A DNA stretch of 64,000 nucleotides from Saccharopolyspora hirsuta (lineage in GTDB: Bacteria; Actinomycetota; Actinomycetes; Mycobacteriales; Pseudonocardiaceae). Positions 1 through 7,618 of this stretch are shown in pieces. The stretch lies in assembly GCF_008630535.1 (NCBI RefSeq), contig NZ_VWPH01000006.1, positions 372,001 through 436,000 on the forward strand, in the 5' to 3' direction. The notes below the pieces were generated by a model. It was not told the origin of the DNA, made no database searches, and saw only the letters and a program-made list of their open reading frames with translations. The position numbers and the translations under genes were made by a program. Numbering within the stretch: the stretch's first letter is position 1; the number at the start of each line of letters is the position of its first letter.

Positions 1-444
1 CGACCCGTGCTGCCGCAGGCCGGGCAGCTCGTGCCAGCTGTGCCCGCCGTCGGTGGTGCGGAACAGGGCGGCGTCCTCGGCCCCGGCGTGCACGGTGTCC
101 GGGTCGGCGGGGGACGGTTCGAGGTGCCAGATCCGGTTGAACTTCCACGGCTGCTGGGTGCCGTCGTACCACTGGTGGGTGCCGGGCGTGCCGTCGTAGG
201 CGAAGTGGTTGTCGACCGGCTGCCAGGTCCTGCCACCGTCGTCGGAGCGCTGGATCTGCTGGCCGAACCAGCCCAGCGACGGCGCGGCGTAGAGCCGGTC
301 GGGGTCGGCGGGCGAGCCCTTGAGGTGGTAGGTCTCCCAGCCGCCGAAGTGCGGCCCGCTGATGTCCCACTCCCGCCGCTTGCCGTCGGCGGTCAGGATG
401 AACGCACCCTTGCGGGTGCCGACGAGTACTCGGACGCGGCTCAT
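1..444 (-). CDS. BNR/WD40-type beta-propeller protein (sialidase-like), N-terminal part
   Basis: The gene starts at the ATG at 444-442 and runs off the left edge, leaving 148 codons and no stop. The protein opens with [19 protein letters not shown]. It carries repeated Asp-box-like blocks (SDDGGRTW near residue 66, TTDGGHSW near residue 130) and short blades ending in PADPD, which is typical of exo-alpha-sialidase/BNR-repeat propellers in the photosystem-assembly-like superfamily. There is no signal peptide, so it is probably cytoplasmic. Family members are called glycosyl hydrolases, but no catalytic residue can be judged from this fragment and the enzymatic role is unproven. No good Shine-Dalgarno (SD) is visible; GGGAG lies about 10 nt upstream. 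Confidence 0.75.
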   Translation of the reverse strand, partial: MSRVRVLVGTRKGAFILTADGKRREWDISGPHFGGWETYHLKGSPADPDRLYAAPSLGWFGQQIQRSDDGGRTWQPVDNHFAYDGTPGTHQWYDGTQQPWKFNRIWHLEPSPADPDTVHAGAEDAALFRTTDGGHSWHELPGLRQHGS

Positions 445-600
445 CGCGTGCTCCCTGGAATCTAGGCCTGCGGGTTTGGGCTGGTGGCGACCGTTCGGGG
501 GTACTGTCTACTCCCTTCACCCCCATCTCGCGCGACCAGTCCGACCAGGTGGACCGGCGGCGCCGCGAATTCTCATCGGTCGGGGCTGCTCCAACGGCCC

Positions 601-691
601 TTGTCAGACAGGTCGATCGCGGATCGACGGCGACGTGAGGCGTGCCGGATTCGACGGGCGGTTCGGGGCTCTCCTGTGTTGTCTGACAACA
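601..691. promoter_or_regulatory. Two GntR-type operator-like dyads
   Basis: The sequence at 677-691 is a perfect dyad, TGTTGT-CTG-ACAACA. A second related site, TTGTCAGACA, lies at 601-610. The TTGTCTGACAA form matches the general shape of FadR/FCD-subfamily GntR operators. The sites precede the possible GntR remnant rather than any intact gene, so they may be orphaned. Confidence 0.35.
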
Positions 692-1002
692 ACGACGGGT
701 TCGGCATGGTGGCCAGGCGTCCGCAGCGACGGAGCTCTGCGAGCGGATCGTCGAGGCGATCCGGCAGGGCGCCTCCCCTCCCGAGCTCGACGCTGACCTG
801 GGCCCGGTGCGCCGTCAACGTCCAGCCGGGGTTCGAGCAGCCGCTCGGCGACGGGGTCGAGGTCGCCGCGGTGGAGGATCCGGCCGATCCGGTGATGCAG
901 CACCTGAGGACCCCCGGCCCAGGTCGTGCCTGCGGCAGGCACCCCGCTGATCGCGGCGAAGTGCGCTCGCCAGGCGCGGATTGCGGCGGTTTCGCGTGAA
1001 AA

Positions 1003-1028
1003 CGCCGGATTCGCGCGCGAATCCGGCG
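1003..1028. repeat. Perfect 26-bp palindrome upstream of acid phosphatase
   Basis: A perfect 26-bp palindrome with core GGATTCGCGCGCGAATCC. It belongs to the TTC-GCGC-GAA class of intergenic palindromes seen elsewhere in the window (6317, 30237, 30271). It lies 55 bp before the phosphatase start and could be an operator or the terminator of an upstream transcript. Confidence 0.6.
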
Positions 1029-1083
1029 GACGTGCGAAACTCCGGCGCACAGGGGGGCTCGACGGGTCCAGGAGGTTTCGCAC

Positions 1084-1752
1084 GTGCGCATCAGATCGTT
1101 CGCCGCAATCGCCCTGCTGGGCGCGCTGGTCTCCGGCTGCGCCACGGCTCGGGGCGCCGAGCCGCTCCCGAACCTGGCCGACCTCAAGGAGTCCATCGTG
1201 GACTACCACGATTCGGGCCGCTGGGACGCCGACATCGCCCGCGCCGACGAGCACGCCAGGCAGTACCTGGCCCACCGCCTGCGGCAGGGCGTGGAGCGCC
1301 CGGCGATCGTGCTGGACATCGACGAGACCAGCCTGTCCACCTACGGCTACGAGGTGGACCACGACTTCGGCTACGACAAGGCGGCCTTCGACGACTACGT
1401 GCTGTCCCGGCAGCCCACCGCGATCGAGGCGACCCGCGACCTGGTGCGCTTCGCCGACTCGCACGGCGTCGCGGTCTTCTTCGTCACCGGCCGCCGCGAG
1501 AGCCCCGAGATGCGCGCGGCCACCGAACAGGACCTGCGCGAGGAGGGCTACCCGGAGTCCACCGCCCTCCACCTGCGCCCGACCGACGACCACGACGACT
1601 CGGTGGTGCCCTACAAGAGCGGAGCCCGAGCCGACATCGAGCGCCAGGGCTACCGGATCGTCCTCAACATCGGCGACCAGAACTCGGACCTCGACGGCGG
1701 CCACGCCGAACGAGCGGTGAAGCTCCCCAACCCGATGTACGAAGTGGACTGA
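1084..1752 (+). CDS. HAD-superfamily acid phosphatase, lipoprotein
   Basis: The product has 222 residues. It starts at a GTG preceded by GGAGG (1071-1075). Residues 1-19 form a lipoprotein signal ending in the lipobox LVSGC, with Cys19 as the lipidation site. The haloacid dehalogenase (HAD) motif I is DIDETS with D78 and D80, the expected nucleophile and acid/base pair. Motif II is in FFVTGRR, and the C-terminal acidic motif is in NIGDQNSDL. This is the class B-like/vapD-type acid phosphatase family (HAD subfamily IIIB), which removes phosphate from organic monoesters outside the membrane. It appears to be a single-gene unit, with a decayed gene on the opposite strand downstream. The physiological substrate cannot be told. 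Confidence 0.9.
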   Translation: MRIRSFAAIALLGALVSGCATARGAEPLPNLADLKESIVDYHDSGRWDADIARADEHARQYLAHRLRQGVERPAIVLDIDETSLSTYGYEVDHDFGYDKAAFDDYVLSRQPTAIEATRDLVRFADSHGVAVFFVTGRRESPEMRAATEQDLREEGYPESTALHLRPTDDHDDSVVPYKSGARADIERQGYRIVLNIGDQNSDLDGGHAERAVKLPNPMYEVD

Positions 1753-1939
1753 CGGCGTACCGCGCGGGTCCGGTCCCCGACGCCGGGCCAGCAGGTGTCC
1801 CGCAGCCCGAGCGGTCGGATCACCCGGTCCGCCACCTGCGCGGACGCCGGGCGGCCGGTGACCCGCTCGGCCAGCAGGCCCGTGAGCCGCCGGTCAGCAG
1901 TGTCGCGGCGGCCAGCCCGGCGAACAGTGTCCTCTTCAT
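1753..1939 (-). pseudogene. Remnant of a secreted serine hydrolase (beta-lactamase/D-Ala carboxypeptidase type)
   Basis: Reading from 1939, the minus strand gives a plausible signal peptide start, MKRTLFAGLAAATLLTGG. After a shift of frame it continues as LLAERVTGRPASAQVADR, then RVIRPLGLRDTCWPG. That segment matches the conserved VTGRP...IRPLGLxDTxxPG block of class C beta-lactamase-like serine hydrolases. The catalytic SxxK region and most of the protein are missing, so an internal deletion and a frameshift have joined the signal peptide to a mid-domain piece. It ends near the phosphatase stop codon. I see no way for it to be functional. Confidence 0.6.
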
Positions 1940-2025
1940 CAGCGCGCTGACGATGACGTGCGGACCCCGGTTCGGGGTGCAGCTGGCGACACCCCTGCAG
2001 GGCTGCGGTGTCGGATAACCTTCGA

Positions 2026-2751
2026 GTGGTGAGTCCGAAGGCGAGGCTGCGGCCGGTCGACCTGGCCCGAGCGGCGGGCATCTCCACCCAGCAGGTCCGC
2101 AACTACCTGGACGCCGGGGTGCTGCCGCCCGCGCAGCGCACCGAGACCGGATACCGGTGCTTCCACGACCGGCACCTGCGGGCGCTGCTCACCTATCGGG
2201 CGCTGGTCCGGGGATTCGGCATCCACACCGCGCAGGCGATCATGCGCGCGGTGCACGCCGACGAGCTCCCGAAGGCGTTGGAGCTGATCGACGCCGGGCA
2301 CGCGGCCGCGCACGAGCAGCGGCGCAGCCTCGACGAGATCGGGGCGGCGCTGGAGGCGGTCGCCGAGCAGGACCCGGCGCCGAAGGCGGACATGCGGATC
2401 GGAGATCTGGCCGCGCACCTGGGAGTTCGCACCTCGGCGCTGCGGGTGTGGGAATCCGAGGGGCTGCTGGCGCCGGAGCGGGAACGGGGCACCGGGTACC
2501 GCTGCTACCGCGCGTCGGACGTCCGGGACGCGCAGATGATCCACATGCTCCGGCAGGGGCGCTACCCGCTGCCGCAGGTCCGCCACGTCCTGGACGAGCT
2601 GCGCCGCACCGGTAGCCGGGAGGCGCTCCGGGAGGCGATCGCCCAGCGCCGCGCGGAGCTGACCACCCGCGCCACGGCGATGCTCGAAGCCGCCAGCCAC
2701 CTCCACGCCTACACCACCGGGGCGCAGCCCGAACCCCGTGACGCCCCTTGA
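2026..2751 (+). CDS. Double-HTH MerR-family transcriptional regulator (TioE-like)
   Basis: About 241 residues with two MerR-type winged-helix domains in tandem. The first is near residues 10-75 (LARAAGISTQQVRNYLDAG). The second is near 127-195 (DLAAHLGVRTSALRVWESEG), followed by a short C-terminal helix. Normal MerR proteins have one HTH and dimerise; this one may bind a pseudo-dyad as a monomer. NCBI uses the label TioE family for this arrangement, as far as I recall. In-frame GTG codons lie at 2008, 2026 and 2029. There is no SD, but a GATAAC hexamer just upstream of 2026 suggests a leaderless start there. The ligand and target are not evident, and no obvious target gene is divergently placed. 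Confidence 0.8.
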   Translation: MVSPKARLRPVDLARAAGISTQQVRNYLDAGVLPPAQRTETGYRCFHDRHLRALLTYRALVRGFGIHTAQAIMRAVHADELPKALELIDAGHAAAHEQRRSLDEIGAALEAVAEQDPAPKADMRIGDLAAHLGVRTSALRVWESEGLLAPERERGTGYRCYRASDVRDAQMIHMLRQGRYPLPQVRHVLDELRRTGSREALREAIAQRRAELTTRATAMLEAASHLHAYTTGAQPEPRDAP

Positions 2752-2770
2752 GGTTCCGGCCCGGGTGGAT

Positions 2771-2814
2771 GCGATTTCAATGGAAATCAGACGTCCGATT
2801 TCAATGGAAATCGC
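2771..2814. repeat. Paired TTTCAATGGAAA palindromes after the MerR gene
   Basis: Two copies of GATTTCAATGGAAATC separated by 8 bp, with flanking GC and CG bases that extend pairing between the outer ends. It lies 19 bp after the MerR stop, in a convergent region, and fits a transcription terminator. It belongs to the TTTC-N4-GAAA hairpin family of this window. Confidence 0.6.
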
Positions 2815-2901
2815 GGTGACGTGCCCCGACGGGCCGACTGCTGTGGACAGATCGCCGCAACTTCGAGGGAAGTCGCGCGGAGGGCCGGTCGCCGCCCCGA
2901 C

Positions 2902-2937
2902 CGAGTTCCCGCACTGCCGGAGCAGCGCGGGAACTCG
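2902..2937. terminator. Hairpin, 11-bp stem, between convergent genes
   Basis: CGAGTTCCCGC at 2902-2912 pairs with GCGGGAACTCG at 2927-2937 around a 14-nt loop. It lies between the plus-strand MerR gene and the minus-strand gene ending at 3037, where a bidirectional terminator is expected. There is no U-run, which is usual for actinomycete terminators. Confidence 0.45.
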
Positions 2938-3036
2938 ATCTCTTCGGGGGTTCCCGGTGCCGGGGGCAAGGTCCGCTGCGGACGTCGGCGCCGGGGTCGG
3001 GGCGGGGTCTGGGGGTGGCGCGCGGCGCCGCCGGGA

Positions 3037-3393
3037 TCAGGCGGAGGCCGCGAGCCAGGCCGAGCGACCGGCGTGGGTCGGCATCCAGCAGCCAGCGGCC
3101 GGTGATCCCATGTCCGGTGCGGGATCGCCCAGCGCCAGCAGCTCGTTGATCACCTCGCGCGCCGAACCGTTGGTGCGCCACAGCACCTTGTTCGGGAACA
3201 GCACGTCCGGTTCGTCACCGGGGACCCGGGCCGCGTCGGCGTCGTTCTCCCCGAAGAGCTGCAGGATGTCGAAAACACCGCGGTGCACCCGGATGCCGAC
3301 CACGGCGACGAGCCCACCGTCGGCATCACGCGGGTGCGCGAACTGGAAGTCGCGCGCGACCAGTGCTTGCAGGCCGTTCGTAATGTCGTACAT
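3037..3393 (-). CDS. Small conserved actinobacterial protein of unknown function
   Basis: 118 residues, starting MYDITNGLQALVARDF. I do not recognise a named domain. The protein is soluble, with alternating beta-prone segments (VAVVGIRVHRGVFDILQLFG) and no signal peptide or membrane segment. It is the last of three minus-strand genes after the XRE regulator and the DUF397 gene, 60 bp behind the latter, and is probably cotranscribed with it. Similar small genes near DUF397 loci suggest it belongs to that module, but this is an association only. The C-terminal 20 residues look low in conservation. Confidence 0.6.
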   Translation of the reverse strand: MYDITNGLQALVARDFQFAHPRDADGGLVAVVGIRVHRGVFDILQLFGENDADAARVPGDEPDVLFPNKVLWRTNGSAREVINELLALGDPAPDMGSPAAGCWMPTHAGRSAWLAASA

Positions 3394-3453
3394 GGCGCCA
3401 CCGATATCCGTCGTGCGGTTCGGACCCTCGCTCGTGCGGTGGTCCCGGTCCCG

Positions 3454-3690
3454 TCAGGCGATCAGGTCGTCGAACTCGCCGTCCTTGGCTCCGTGGAGGA
3501 ACGCGGCGATCTCGTCCCGGCTGTAGACCAGGGCCGGTCCCTCCGGGTAGCGGGAGTTCCTGACCGCCACCCCGCCATCTACCAGCGGTGCCAGCTCGAC
3601 GCAGTTGCCCACTGCCCCGCTGTGGCGGCTCTTGCGCCACACCGCGTTGGGCAGCTGCTTCGCGGGCATACCGTTCTGGATGTTCGGCAT
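3454..3690 (-). CDS. DUF397 domain protein
   Basis: 78 residues from the ATG at 3690, which has GTGGGG upstream. A longer frame exists from 3753, but it would run through the palindromic operator. The DUF397 core is plain: VWRKSRHSGAVGNCVELA, then VAVRNSRYPEGPALVYSRDE and a C-terminal WxxF-like FLHGAKDGEFD. DUF397 proteins accompany XRE/DUF5753 regulators in actinomycetes and are thought to act as their antagonists or partners in developmental and antibiotic control (BldB/WhiJ-type systems). Here the XRE gene lies 296 bp upstream on the same strand, with a strong operator cluster between, so the XRE product probably controls this gene. Confidence 0.88.
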   Translation of the reverse strand: MPNIQNGMPAKQLPNAVWRKSRHSGAVGNCVELAPLVDGGVAVRNSRYPEGPALVYSRDEIAAFLHGAKDGEFDDLIA

Positions 3691-3986
3691 CCGAACCCCA
3701 CTTTCCCCCGACTTACGTTGCACGATCATCTGCACGTGCAGTTGATCGTGCACTCAAGTTAGCAGGTGCAGATGCACGATTGAATGCACGTGCACGCGGG
3801 TGAGATGTTGATCACTGCCGCCGCGGCCGCGTAACCAATCGGCCTTCACGTCGTTTGCGCCGAGATGAACGTCCGTGACCTGCAGGTTTCACGCGCGCGA
3901 CGGCGCGAGGTCCGAACGGGGGTACGTCGTGCGGGTGAATGCGGCGGTGAACGGGTGGCTGGAAATGGCCACCGCGGATGGCTCGG
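3691..3986. other. Intergenic region between XRE and DUF397 genes
   Basis: About 300 bp with no gene. Its DUF397-proximal third holds the TGCACG operator cluster. The rest, 3800-3986, shows no open frame of note and no clear repeat. Confidence 0.6.
3719..3794. promoter_or_regulatory. Operator cluster with near-perfect 34-bp palindrome before the DUF397 gene
   Basis: 3719-3752 is a 34-bp palindrome with a single mismatched pair. The outer arms are TGCACGATCA and TGATCGTGCA, and the centre is CTGCACGTGCAG. Further TGCACG units lie at 3773-3778, and the palindrome TGCACGTGCA is at 3785-3794. The cluster is 29-104 bp upstream of the DUF397 start, where its promoter should be, and a TAACTT hexamer lies inside it on the minus strand. 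The most economical ligand is the XRE protein encoded upstream. Confidence 0.65.
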
Positions 3987-4877
3987 TCAGGCCTGATCGA
4001 GGGCGGCCTTGAGGGTCTTGCGGGTCTGCTCCGGGGTCTGGGCGTCGACCGCCAGCCGGTGGCTGACCTTGCTGTACACCTCGACCTCGTCCGGCTTGTC
4101 CAGGTAGAGCGCGCCGCAGAGGTGTTCGAGGTAGACGATGTCCGGCAGCTCCGGCTCGGCGAAGCGCAGGATGGTGAACGCGCCCTCCGCGCCCGACCGG
4201 CCCAGCTCGAACGGCAGGATCTGCAACGTCACCGCGGCCAGGCTGGTCGCCTCGAGCAGGAACTCGATCTGCTCGCGCAGCACCTCGCGGCCGCCGATCG
4301 GGCGGTGCAGCACCGACTCGTCGATCACCGCCCACACCCGCGGCGCCTTCGGCTGGCTGAACAGCTTCTGCCGCTGCATCCGCAGCCGGACCCGGCGGTC
4401 CAGCTCGTCCTCGGTGAACTCCGGGCGGCCCTGGGTGGCCACCGCGCGGGCGTAGCGCTCGGTCTGCAGCAGGCCCGGCACGAACTGGATCTCGTAGGTC
4501 TGGATCCGGGAGGCCGACTCCTCCAGCCCGACGTAGTCCTGGAACCAGCCCGGCATCAGGTCGTTGTACCGGTGCCACCAGCCCGGTTCGTTGGACCGGC
4601 GGACCAGGTCCAAAAAGGACTCGCGCTCGGTGTCGTCGGTGACGCCGTACAGCGTCAGCAGGTCCGCGACGTCGCGCTCCTTGAACCCGACCCGCCCCAG
4701 CTCCAGCCGGCTGATCTTCGACCCGGAGCCGCGGATGGCGTACCCGGCGTCCTCGCGGGAGATCCCGCTCGCCTCCCGCAGCCGGCGCAGCTGGCTGCCG
4801 AGCACGAGGCGGCGCGCAGTGGGACCGCTGCTCGTGGCGCTGTCCGGGGCAACGCGAGACCTCCTGTGAAAGGGCAC
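3987..4877 (-). CDS. XRE-family regulator with DUF5753 (Scr1-type)
   Basis: About 296 residues. An N-terminal helix-turn-helix lies near residues 30-85 (LGSQLRRLREASGISRED, then SKISRLELGR). A long DUF5753 domain follows, starting with the usual WWHRYNDLMPGWFQDYVGLE and ending in KTLKAALDQA. These proteins bind DNA and are paired with DUF397 partners, and several control sporulation or secondary metabolism. The GTG at 4877 is taken as the start, but no SD precedes it. An AGGAGG lies inside the frame a few codons later, so a shorter protein is possible. Expression of the DUF397 gene downstream is probably its main local output. Confidence 0.88.
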   Translation of the reverse strand: MPFHRRSRVAPDSATSSGPTARRLVLGSQLRRLREASGISREDAGYAIRGSGSKISRLELGRVGFKERDVADLLTLYGVTDDTERESFLDLVRRSNEPGWWHRYNDLMPGWFQDYVGLEESASRIQTYEIQFVPGLLQTERYARAVATQGRPEFTEDELDRRVRLRMQRQKLFSQPKAPRVWAVIDESVLHRPIGGREVLREQIEFLLEATSLAAVTLQILPFELGRSGAEGAFTILRFAEPELPDIVYLEHLCGALYLDKPDEVEVYSKVSHRLAVDAQTPEQTRKTLKAALDQA

Positions 4878-5047
4878 TACGACCGCTAGTCGTGATCCGG
4901 GGGTGGAACGTTACGCGAGGGGATAGTAGTGGAATCGCGCCGCAGGTCGAGCGCCTTGCCCGGATTGGCCGTACCTACCCGGCCGTAACCAGGTGAAATC
5001 GATCAAATACCCTCAGTAGGTCGGGGTGCCAGCGATTGGGGGAGGTC

Positions 5048-5878
5048 ATGGCGCGGACCGGTGGAGCGGTTTCCGGGGGGATCGACCCCGAGCGGCCGAG
5101 CAGCGCCCGGGTCTACGACGCGGTGCTGGGTGGCAAGGACAGCTACGCGTCCGATCGGGCGGTGGTCGACGATCTGCTCGCGGTCGCGCCGGGGCTGGGC
5201 GAGCTCGCGCGCGACAACCGGGCCTTCCTGGCGCGGGCCGTCCGCTACCTGGCCGGGACGGTCGGGATCGACCAGTTCCTGGACTGCGGTTCCGGGCTGC
5301 CCGCCGAGGAGAACCTCCACCAGATCGCGCAGCGGGCCAACCCGGACGCCACCGTGGTCTACGTCGACAACGATCCGATGGTGGCGGCGCACGGCCGGGC
5401 GCTGCTCACCGAGAACGAGAACGTCCGGTTCGCGGCCGGGGATCTGACCGATCCGGCCGCGCTGCTCGCCGAACCCGTCGTCGCGCGGGGGCTCGACTGG
5501 TCGCGCCCGATCGCGCTGCTCCAGCTCAGCACCCTGCACCACGTGCCGGACGAGGTCGGCATGCCGGAGCTGATGGCCCGCTACCTCGACGCGCTGCCGC
5601 CCGGTTCGTTCCTGGTGCTGAGCCACATCTTCCAACCCGGCGCGGAGGACCCGGAAGCCGCTGCGCTGGCCGAGCGGCTGGAGGCGACCTTCCTGAACAG
5701 CGCGCTGGGCAGCGGTTGGTTCCGCACCCGCGAGGAGATCACCGCGTGCTTCGCGGGTGCGGAGATCTTCGAGCCGGGGCTGGTCGTGCTGGCCGACTGG
5801 TGGCCGGACGGTCCGCGCGCGGAACCGCTGGAGCCGGTCCGGCGGCTCCTCCTCGGTGGTATCGCCCGGAAGGAGTGA
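5048..5878 (+). CDS. SAM-dependent methyltransferase, DUF574 family
   Basis: 276 residues from the ATG at 5048, which has GGGGAGG directly upstream; a TTG at 5036 is less likely. The family signature is clear: ARVYDAVLGGKDSYASDR at the N-terminus, QFLDCGSGLPAEENLHQ for the S-adenosylmethionine glycine motif I, and VVYVDNDPMVAAHGRALL for motif II. Substrates of this actinomycete-specific family are unknown, and members often sit near XRE/DUF397 genes, as here. A second methyltransferase starts 2 nt after its stop, so the two are likely cotranscribed and translationally coupled. Confidence 0.88.
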   Translation: MARTGGAVSGGIDPERPSSARVYDAVLGGKDSYASDRAVVDDLLAVAPGLGELARDNRAFLARAVRYLAGTVGIDQFLDCGSGLPAEENLHQIAQRANPDATVVYVDNDPMVAAHGRALLTENENVRFAAGDLTDPAALLAEPVVARGLDWSRPIALLQLSTLHHVPDEVGMPELMARYLDALPPGSFLVLSHIFQPGAEDPEAAALAERLEATFLNSALGSGWFRTREEITACFAGAEIFEPGLVVLADWWPDGPRAEPLEPVRRLLLGGIARKE

Positions 5879-5880
5879 GG

Positions 5881-6309
5881 ATGGCCGGGCTCTCGCCGCG
5901 ACTCGCCGCGATCGTCGACGCCCTGTCGCTGCGGCCGGGGATGCGCGTCCTGGAGGTGGGCGGAGCTCCGGGCGCCGCCGCGCTGGCGGTGTGCGAGCGG
6001 ATCGGCCCTGACGGGCACGTCCTGATGATCGACCGCTCGGCCAAGGGGATCGCGCTGACCGAGCGCAACGCCGCTTCGGCCATCGCCGGAGGACTTCTGA
6101 GCGTCCGGTGCGTGGCTGCGGAGGACTTCGCGCTGCTGCCCGGTGAAGCCCCCTTCGACTTGGCGTTCGCCGTCCGGGTGGGCGCGTTCGACGGTCGGCA
6201 CCCGAAGGCGGGTGTCGAGGCGCGGCGGCGGATCCGGGAAGCGCTCGTGCCGGGCGGGCGGCTCTTCATCGACGGCGGGGCGCCGCTCCGCGAGGTCGAC
6301 CTCTCGTGA
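5881..6309 (+). CDS. Small class I SAM-dependent methyltransferase
   Basis: 142 residues. The start is the ATG 2 nt after the upstream stop, using AAGGAG within the previous gene's last codons. Motif I is RVLEVGGAPGAAALAV, with a VLMIDRS acidic turn after it and a later FDLAFAVRVGAFDG segment. The C-terminus VPGGRLFIDGG is the usual strand before the end of a Rossmann methyltransferase. At 142 residues it lacks a substrate-binding extension, so it is short for the family. The function is unknown; its partner is the DUF574 enzyme just upstream. Confidence 0.75.
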   Translation: MAGLSPRLAAIVDALSLRPGMRVLEVGGAPGAAALAVCERIGPDGHVLMIDRSAKGIALTERNAASAIAGGLLSVRCVAAEDFALLPGEAPFDLAFAVRVGAFDGRHPKAGVEARRRIREALVPGGRLFIDGGAPLREVDLS

Positions 6310-6316
6310 CGTGCGG

Positions 6317-6334
6317 CGATTTCGCGCGAAATCG
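6317..6334. terminator. Perfect palindrome CGATTTCGCGCGAAATCG between convergent genes
   Basis: An 18-bp perfect palindrome 8 bp after the methyltransferase stop and 3 bp before the stop of the minus-strand gene. The position between convergent 3' ends argues for a shared terminator. It is a member of the TTTC-N4-GAAA family. Confidence 0.6.
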
Positions 6335-6336
6335 GC

Positions 6337-6834
6337 CTAGTTCTCGAAGGTCTCGACCCGGGTCGGGCCGTCGTGCCAGGTGGCGATCAGCGTCGATGCG
6401 CGGTCGACGGCGCTGAACTCCACCCGCAGCCACCCGTCCGCGTGCTCCCAGGTCTGCACCGTGTAGCCGGAGCGCGGGGTCGCCGAGATCAGCGCTGCGC
6501 GCTCCGGGCGCACCGAGAGCACGACCGTGCCGCCGTCGACCTCGTAGGTGCGCACGTCCTCGGCGATCTCCGTCGTCGGCTCCGGAGTTGGGATGTCCAC
6601 TGTGGACGTGGCGGACGTGCGCGGTGGCGCGCTGGGAGGTGGTGGCGCGCTCGGCGGCGGGGGCGGGGGCTGCGTCGGCGGGACGACGACCGGGCGGGCC
6701 ACCGGTGGTGGGTCGGGCTGGTCGAACACCGCGCCGTGGATGACGTCGCGCACGCCGAGCCAGGTCACCGTGACGGCGGCGGTGGTCGCCGCCAACCACA
6801 CGCCGGCGTAGGTGAAGGCTCGATGCACTCGCAC
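6337..6834 (-). CDS. Single-pass membrane protein with proline-rich linker and secreted domain
   Basis: About 165 residues from the GTG at 6834; longer in-frame starts exist and no good SD is seen. Residues near 6-28 (YAGVWLAATTAAVTVTWLG) form one membrane anchor. A linker of about 45 residues very rich in proline follows, then an 80-residue beta-rich domain (YEVDGGTVVLSVRP, GYTVQTWEHADGWLRVEF) that should lie outside the membrane. I recognise no named family. It is divergent from the two-component system 100 bp away, so it could be a target or sensor accessory of that system; that is inference only. Confidence 0.7.
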   Translation of the reverse strand: MRVHRAFTYAGVWLAATTAAVTVTWLGVRDVIHGAVFDQPDPPPVARPVVVPPTQPPPPPPSAPPPPSAPPRTSATSTVDIPTPEPTTEIAEDVRTYEVDGGTVVLSVRPERAALISATPRSGYTVQTWEHADGWLRVEFSAVDRASTLIATWHDGPTRVETFEN

Positions 6835-6940
6835 GGGAGCGCAATCTTCCACACCTGCACCGGCTCCGCGCAAGCGCCGGTCGCGTGGTGAGGTTCACCG
6901 AAACACGAACAACTCTCACTGTCCCGTTATGGTGCCCGCC

Positions 6941-7618
6941 ATGGCTGTGGTGCTGGTTGTCGAGGACGATCCGGTGGTGCGCGCTGCGCTGATCCGCGAC
7001 CTGACCGCGCGGGACTGGGTGGTCCGCAGCGTCGGGACCGCCCTCGACTCGTTGCGGGAGGTGTCCGAGCACCCACCGGACGTCATCATCCTCGACCTCG
7101 GGCTGCCGGACCTCGACGGCGGCGAAACGCTCAAGATGATCCGCGGCGTCTCCGACGTGCCGACCATCGTCGCGACCGCCCGCGACGACGAGACCGAGAT
7201 CGTCCGCCTGCTGCGCGCGGGCGCCGACGACTACCTGGTCAAGCCGTTCTCCAGCGAACACCTCAACGCCCGCATCGAAGCCGTCCTGCGCCGCGCCCGC
7301 GGTGCGCAGCCGACGCAGGTGATCACCGTCGGCGGCCTGCGCATCGACACCGAGAGCCGGGTGGCCGCGCTCGACGGCACCGAGCTGGAGCTGACCCGCC
7401 GCGAGTTCGACCTGCTCACCTACCTCGCCTCGCGGCCGGGGCGGGTGGTGCCGCGCCGCGAGCTGCTCTCCCAGGTGTGGCGGCAGTCCTACGGCGACGA
7501 CCAGACCATCGACGTCCACCTGTCCTGGCTGCGCCGCAAGCTGGGGGAGAGCGCCGCCGAACCCCGCTACCTGCACACCGTGCGCGGGGTCGGGGTCAAG
7601 CTCGTGGAACCGGAATGA
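6941..7618 (+). CDS. OmpR/PhoB-type response regulator
   Basis: 225 residues. Receiver domain at 1-115: acidic pocket E8-D9-D10, phosphoacceptor D52 in IILDLGLPDLDG, the T-A-R switch region near 79, and K101 in YLVKPF. A C-terminal winged helix follows (LELTRREFDLLTYLASRPG, then VHLSWLRRKLGE), with the transactivation loop typical of OmpR proteins. The ATG at 6941 is chosen; an in-frame ATG at 6929 adds four residues, and no SD favours either. The kinase gene overlaps the stop by 4 nt (ATGA), so the pair is one operon. The signal is unknown. Confidence 0.92.
   Translation: MAVVLVVEDDPVVRAALIRDLTARDWVVRSVGTALDSLREVSEHPPDVIILDLGLPDLDGGETLKMIRGVSDVPTIVATARDDETEIVRLLRAGADDYLVKPFSSEHLNARIEAVLRRARGAQPTQVITVGGLRIDTESRVAALDGTELELTRREFDLLTYLASRPGRVVPRRELLSQVWRQSYGDDQTIDVHLSWLRRKLGESAAEPRYLHTVRGVGVKLVEPE

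Larger units (their letters stand above)
445..1083. other. Gene-poor stretch with a possible GntR-gene remnant
   Basis: No intact gene with convincing coding character is seen here. A plus-strand frame from about 723 reads ATELCERIVEAIRQG, which resembles the first helix of a FadR/GntR winged-helix domain, but the frame soon degenerates into arginine/glycine-rich sequence. It sits just downstream of a TTGTC-CTG-type dyad of the kind GntR proteins bind. I infer a decayed regulator at low confidence. The minus-strand open frames across the stretch look like GC-driven shadows. Confidence 0.3.

Noticed and set aside
3454..3753. Longer DUF397 protein starting at 3753
   Set aside because: The extra residues would be encoded by the palindromic operator. 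The ATG at 3690 has a ribosome binding site and gives the family's normal length.
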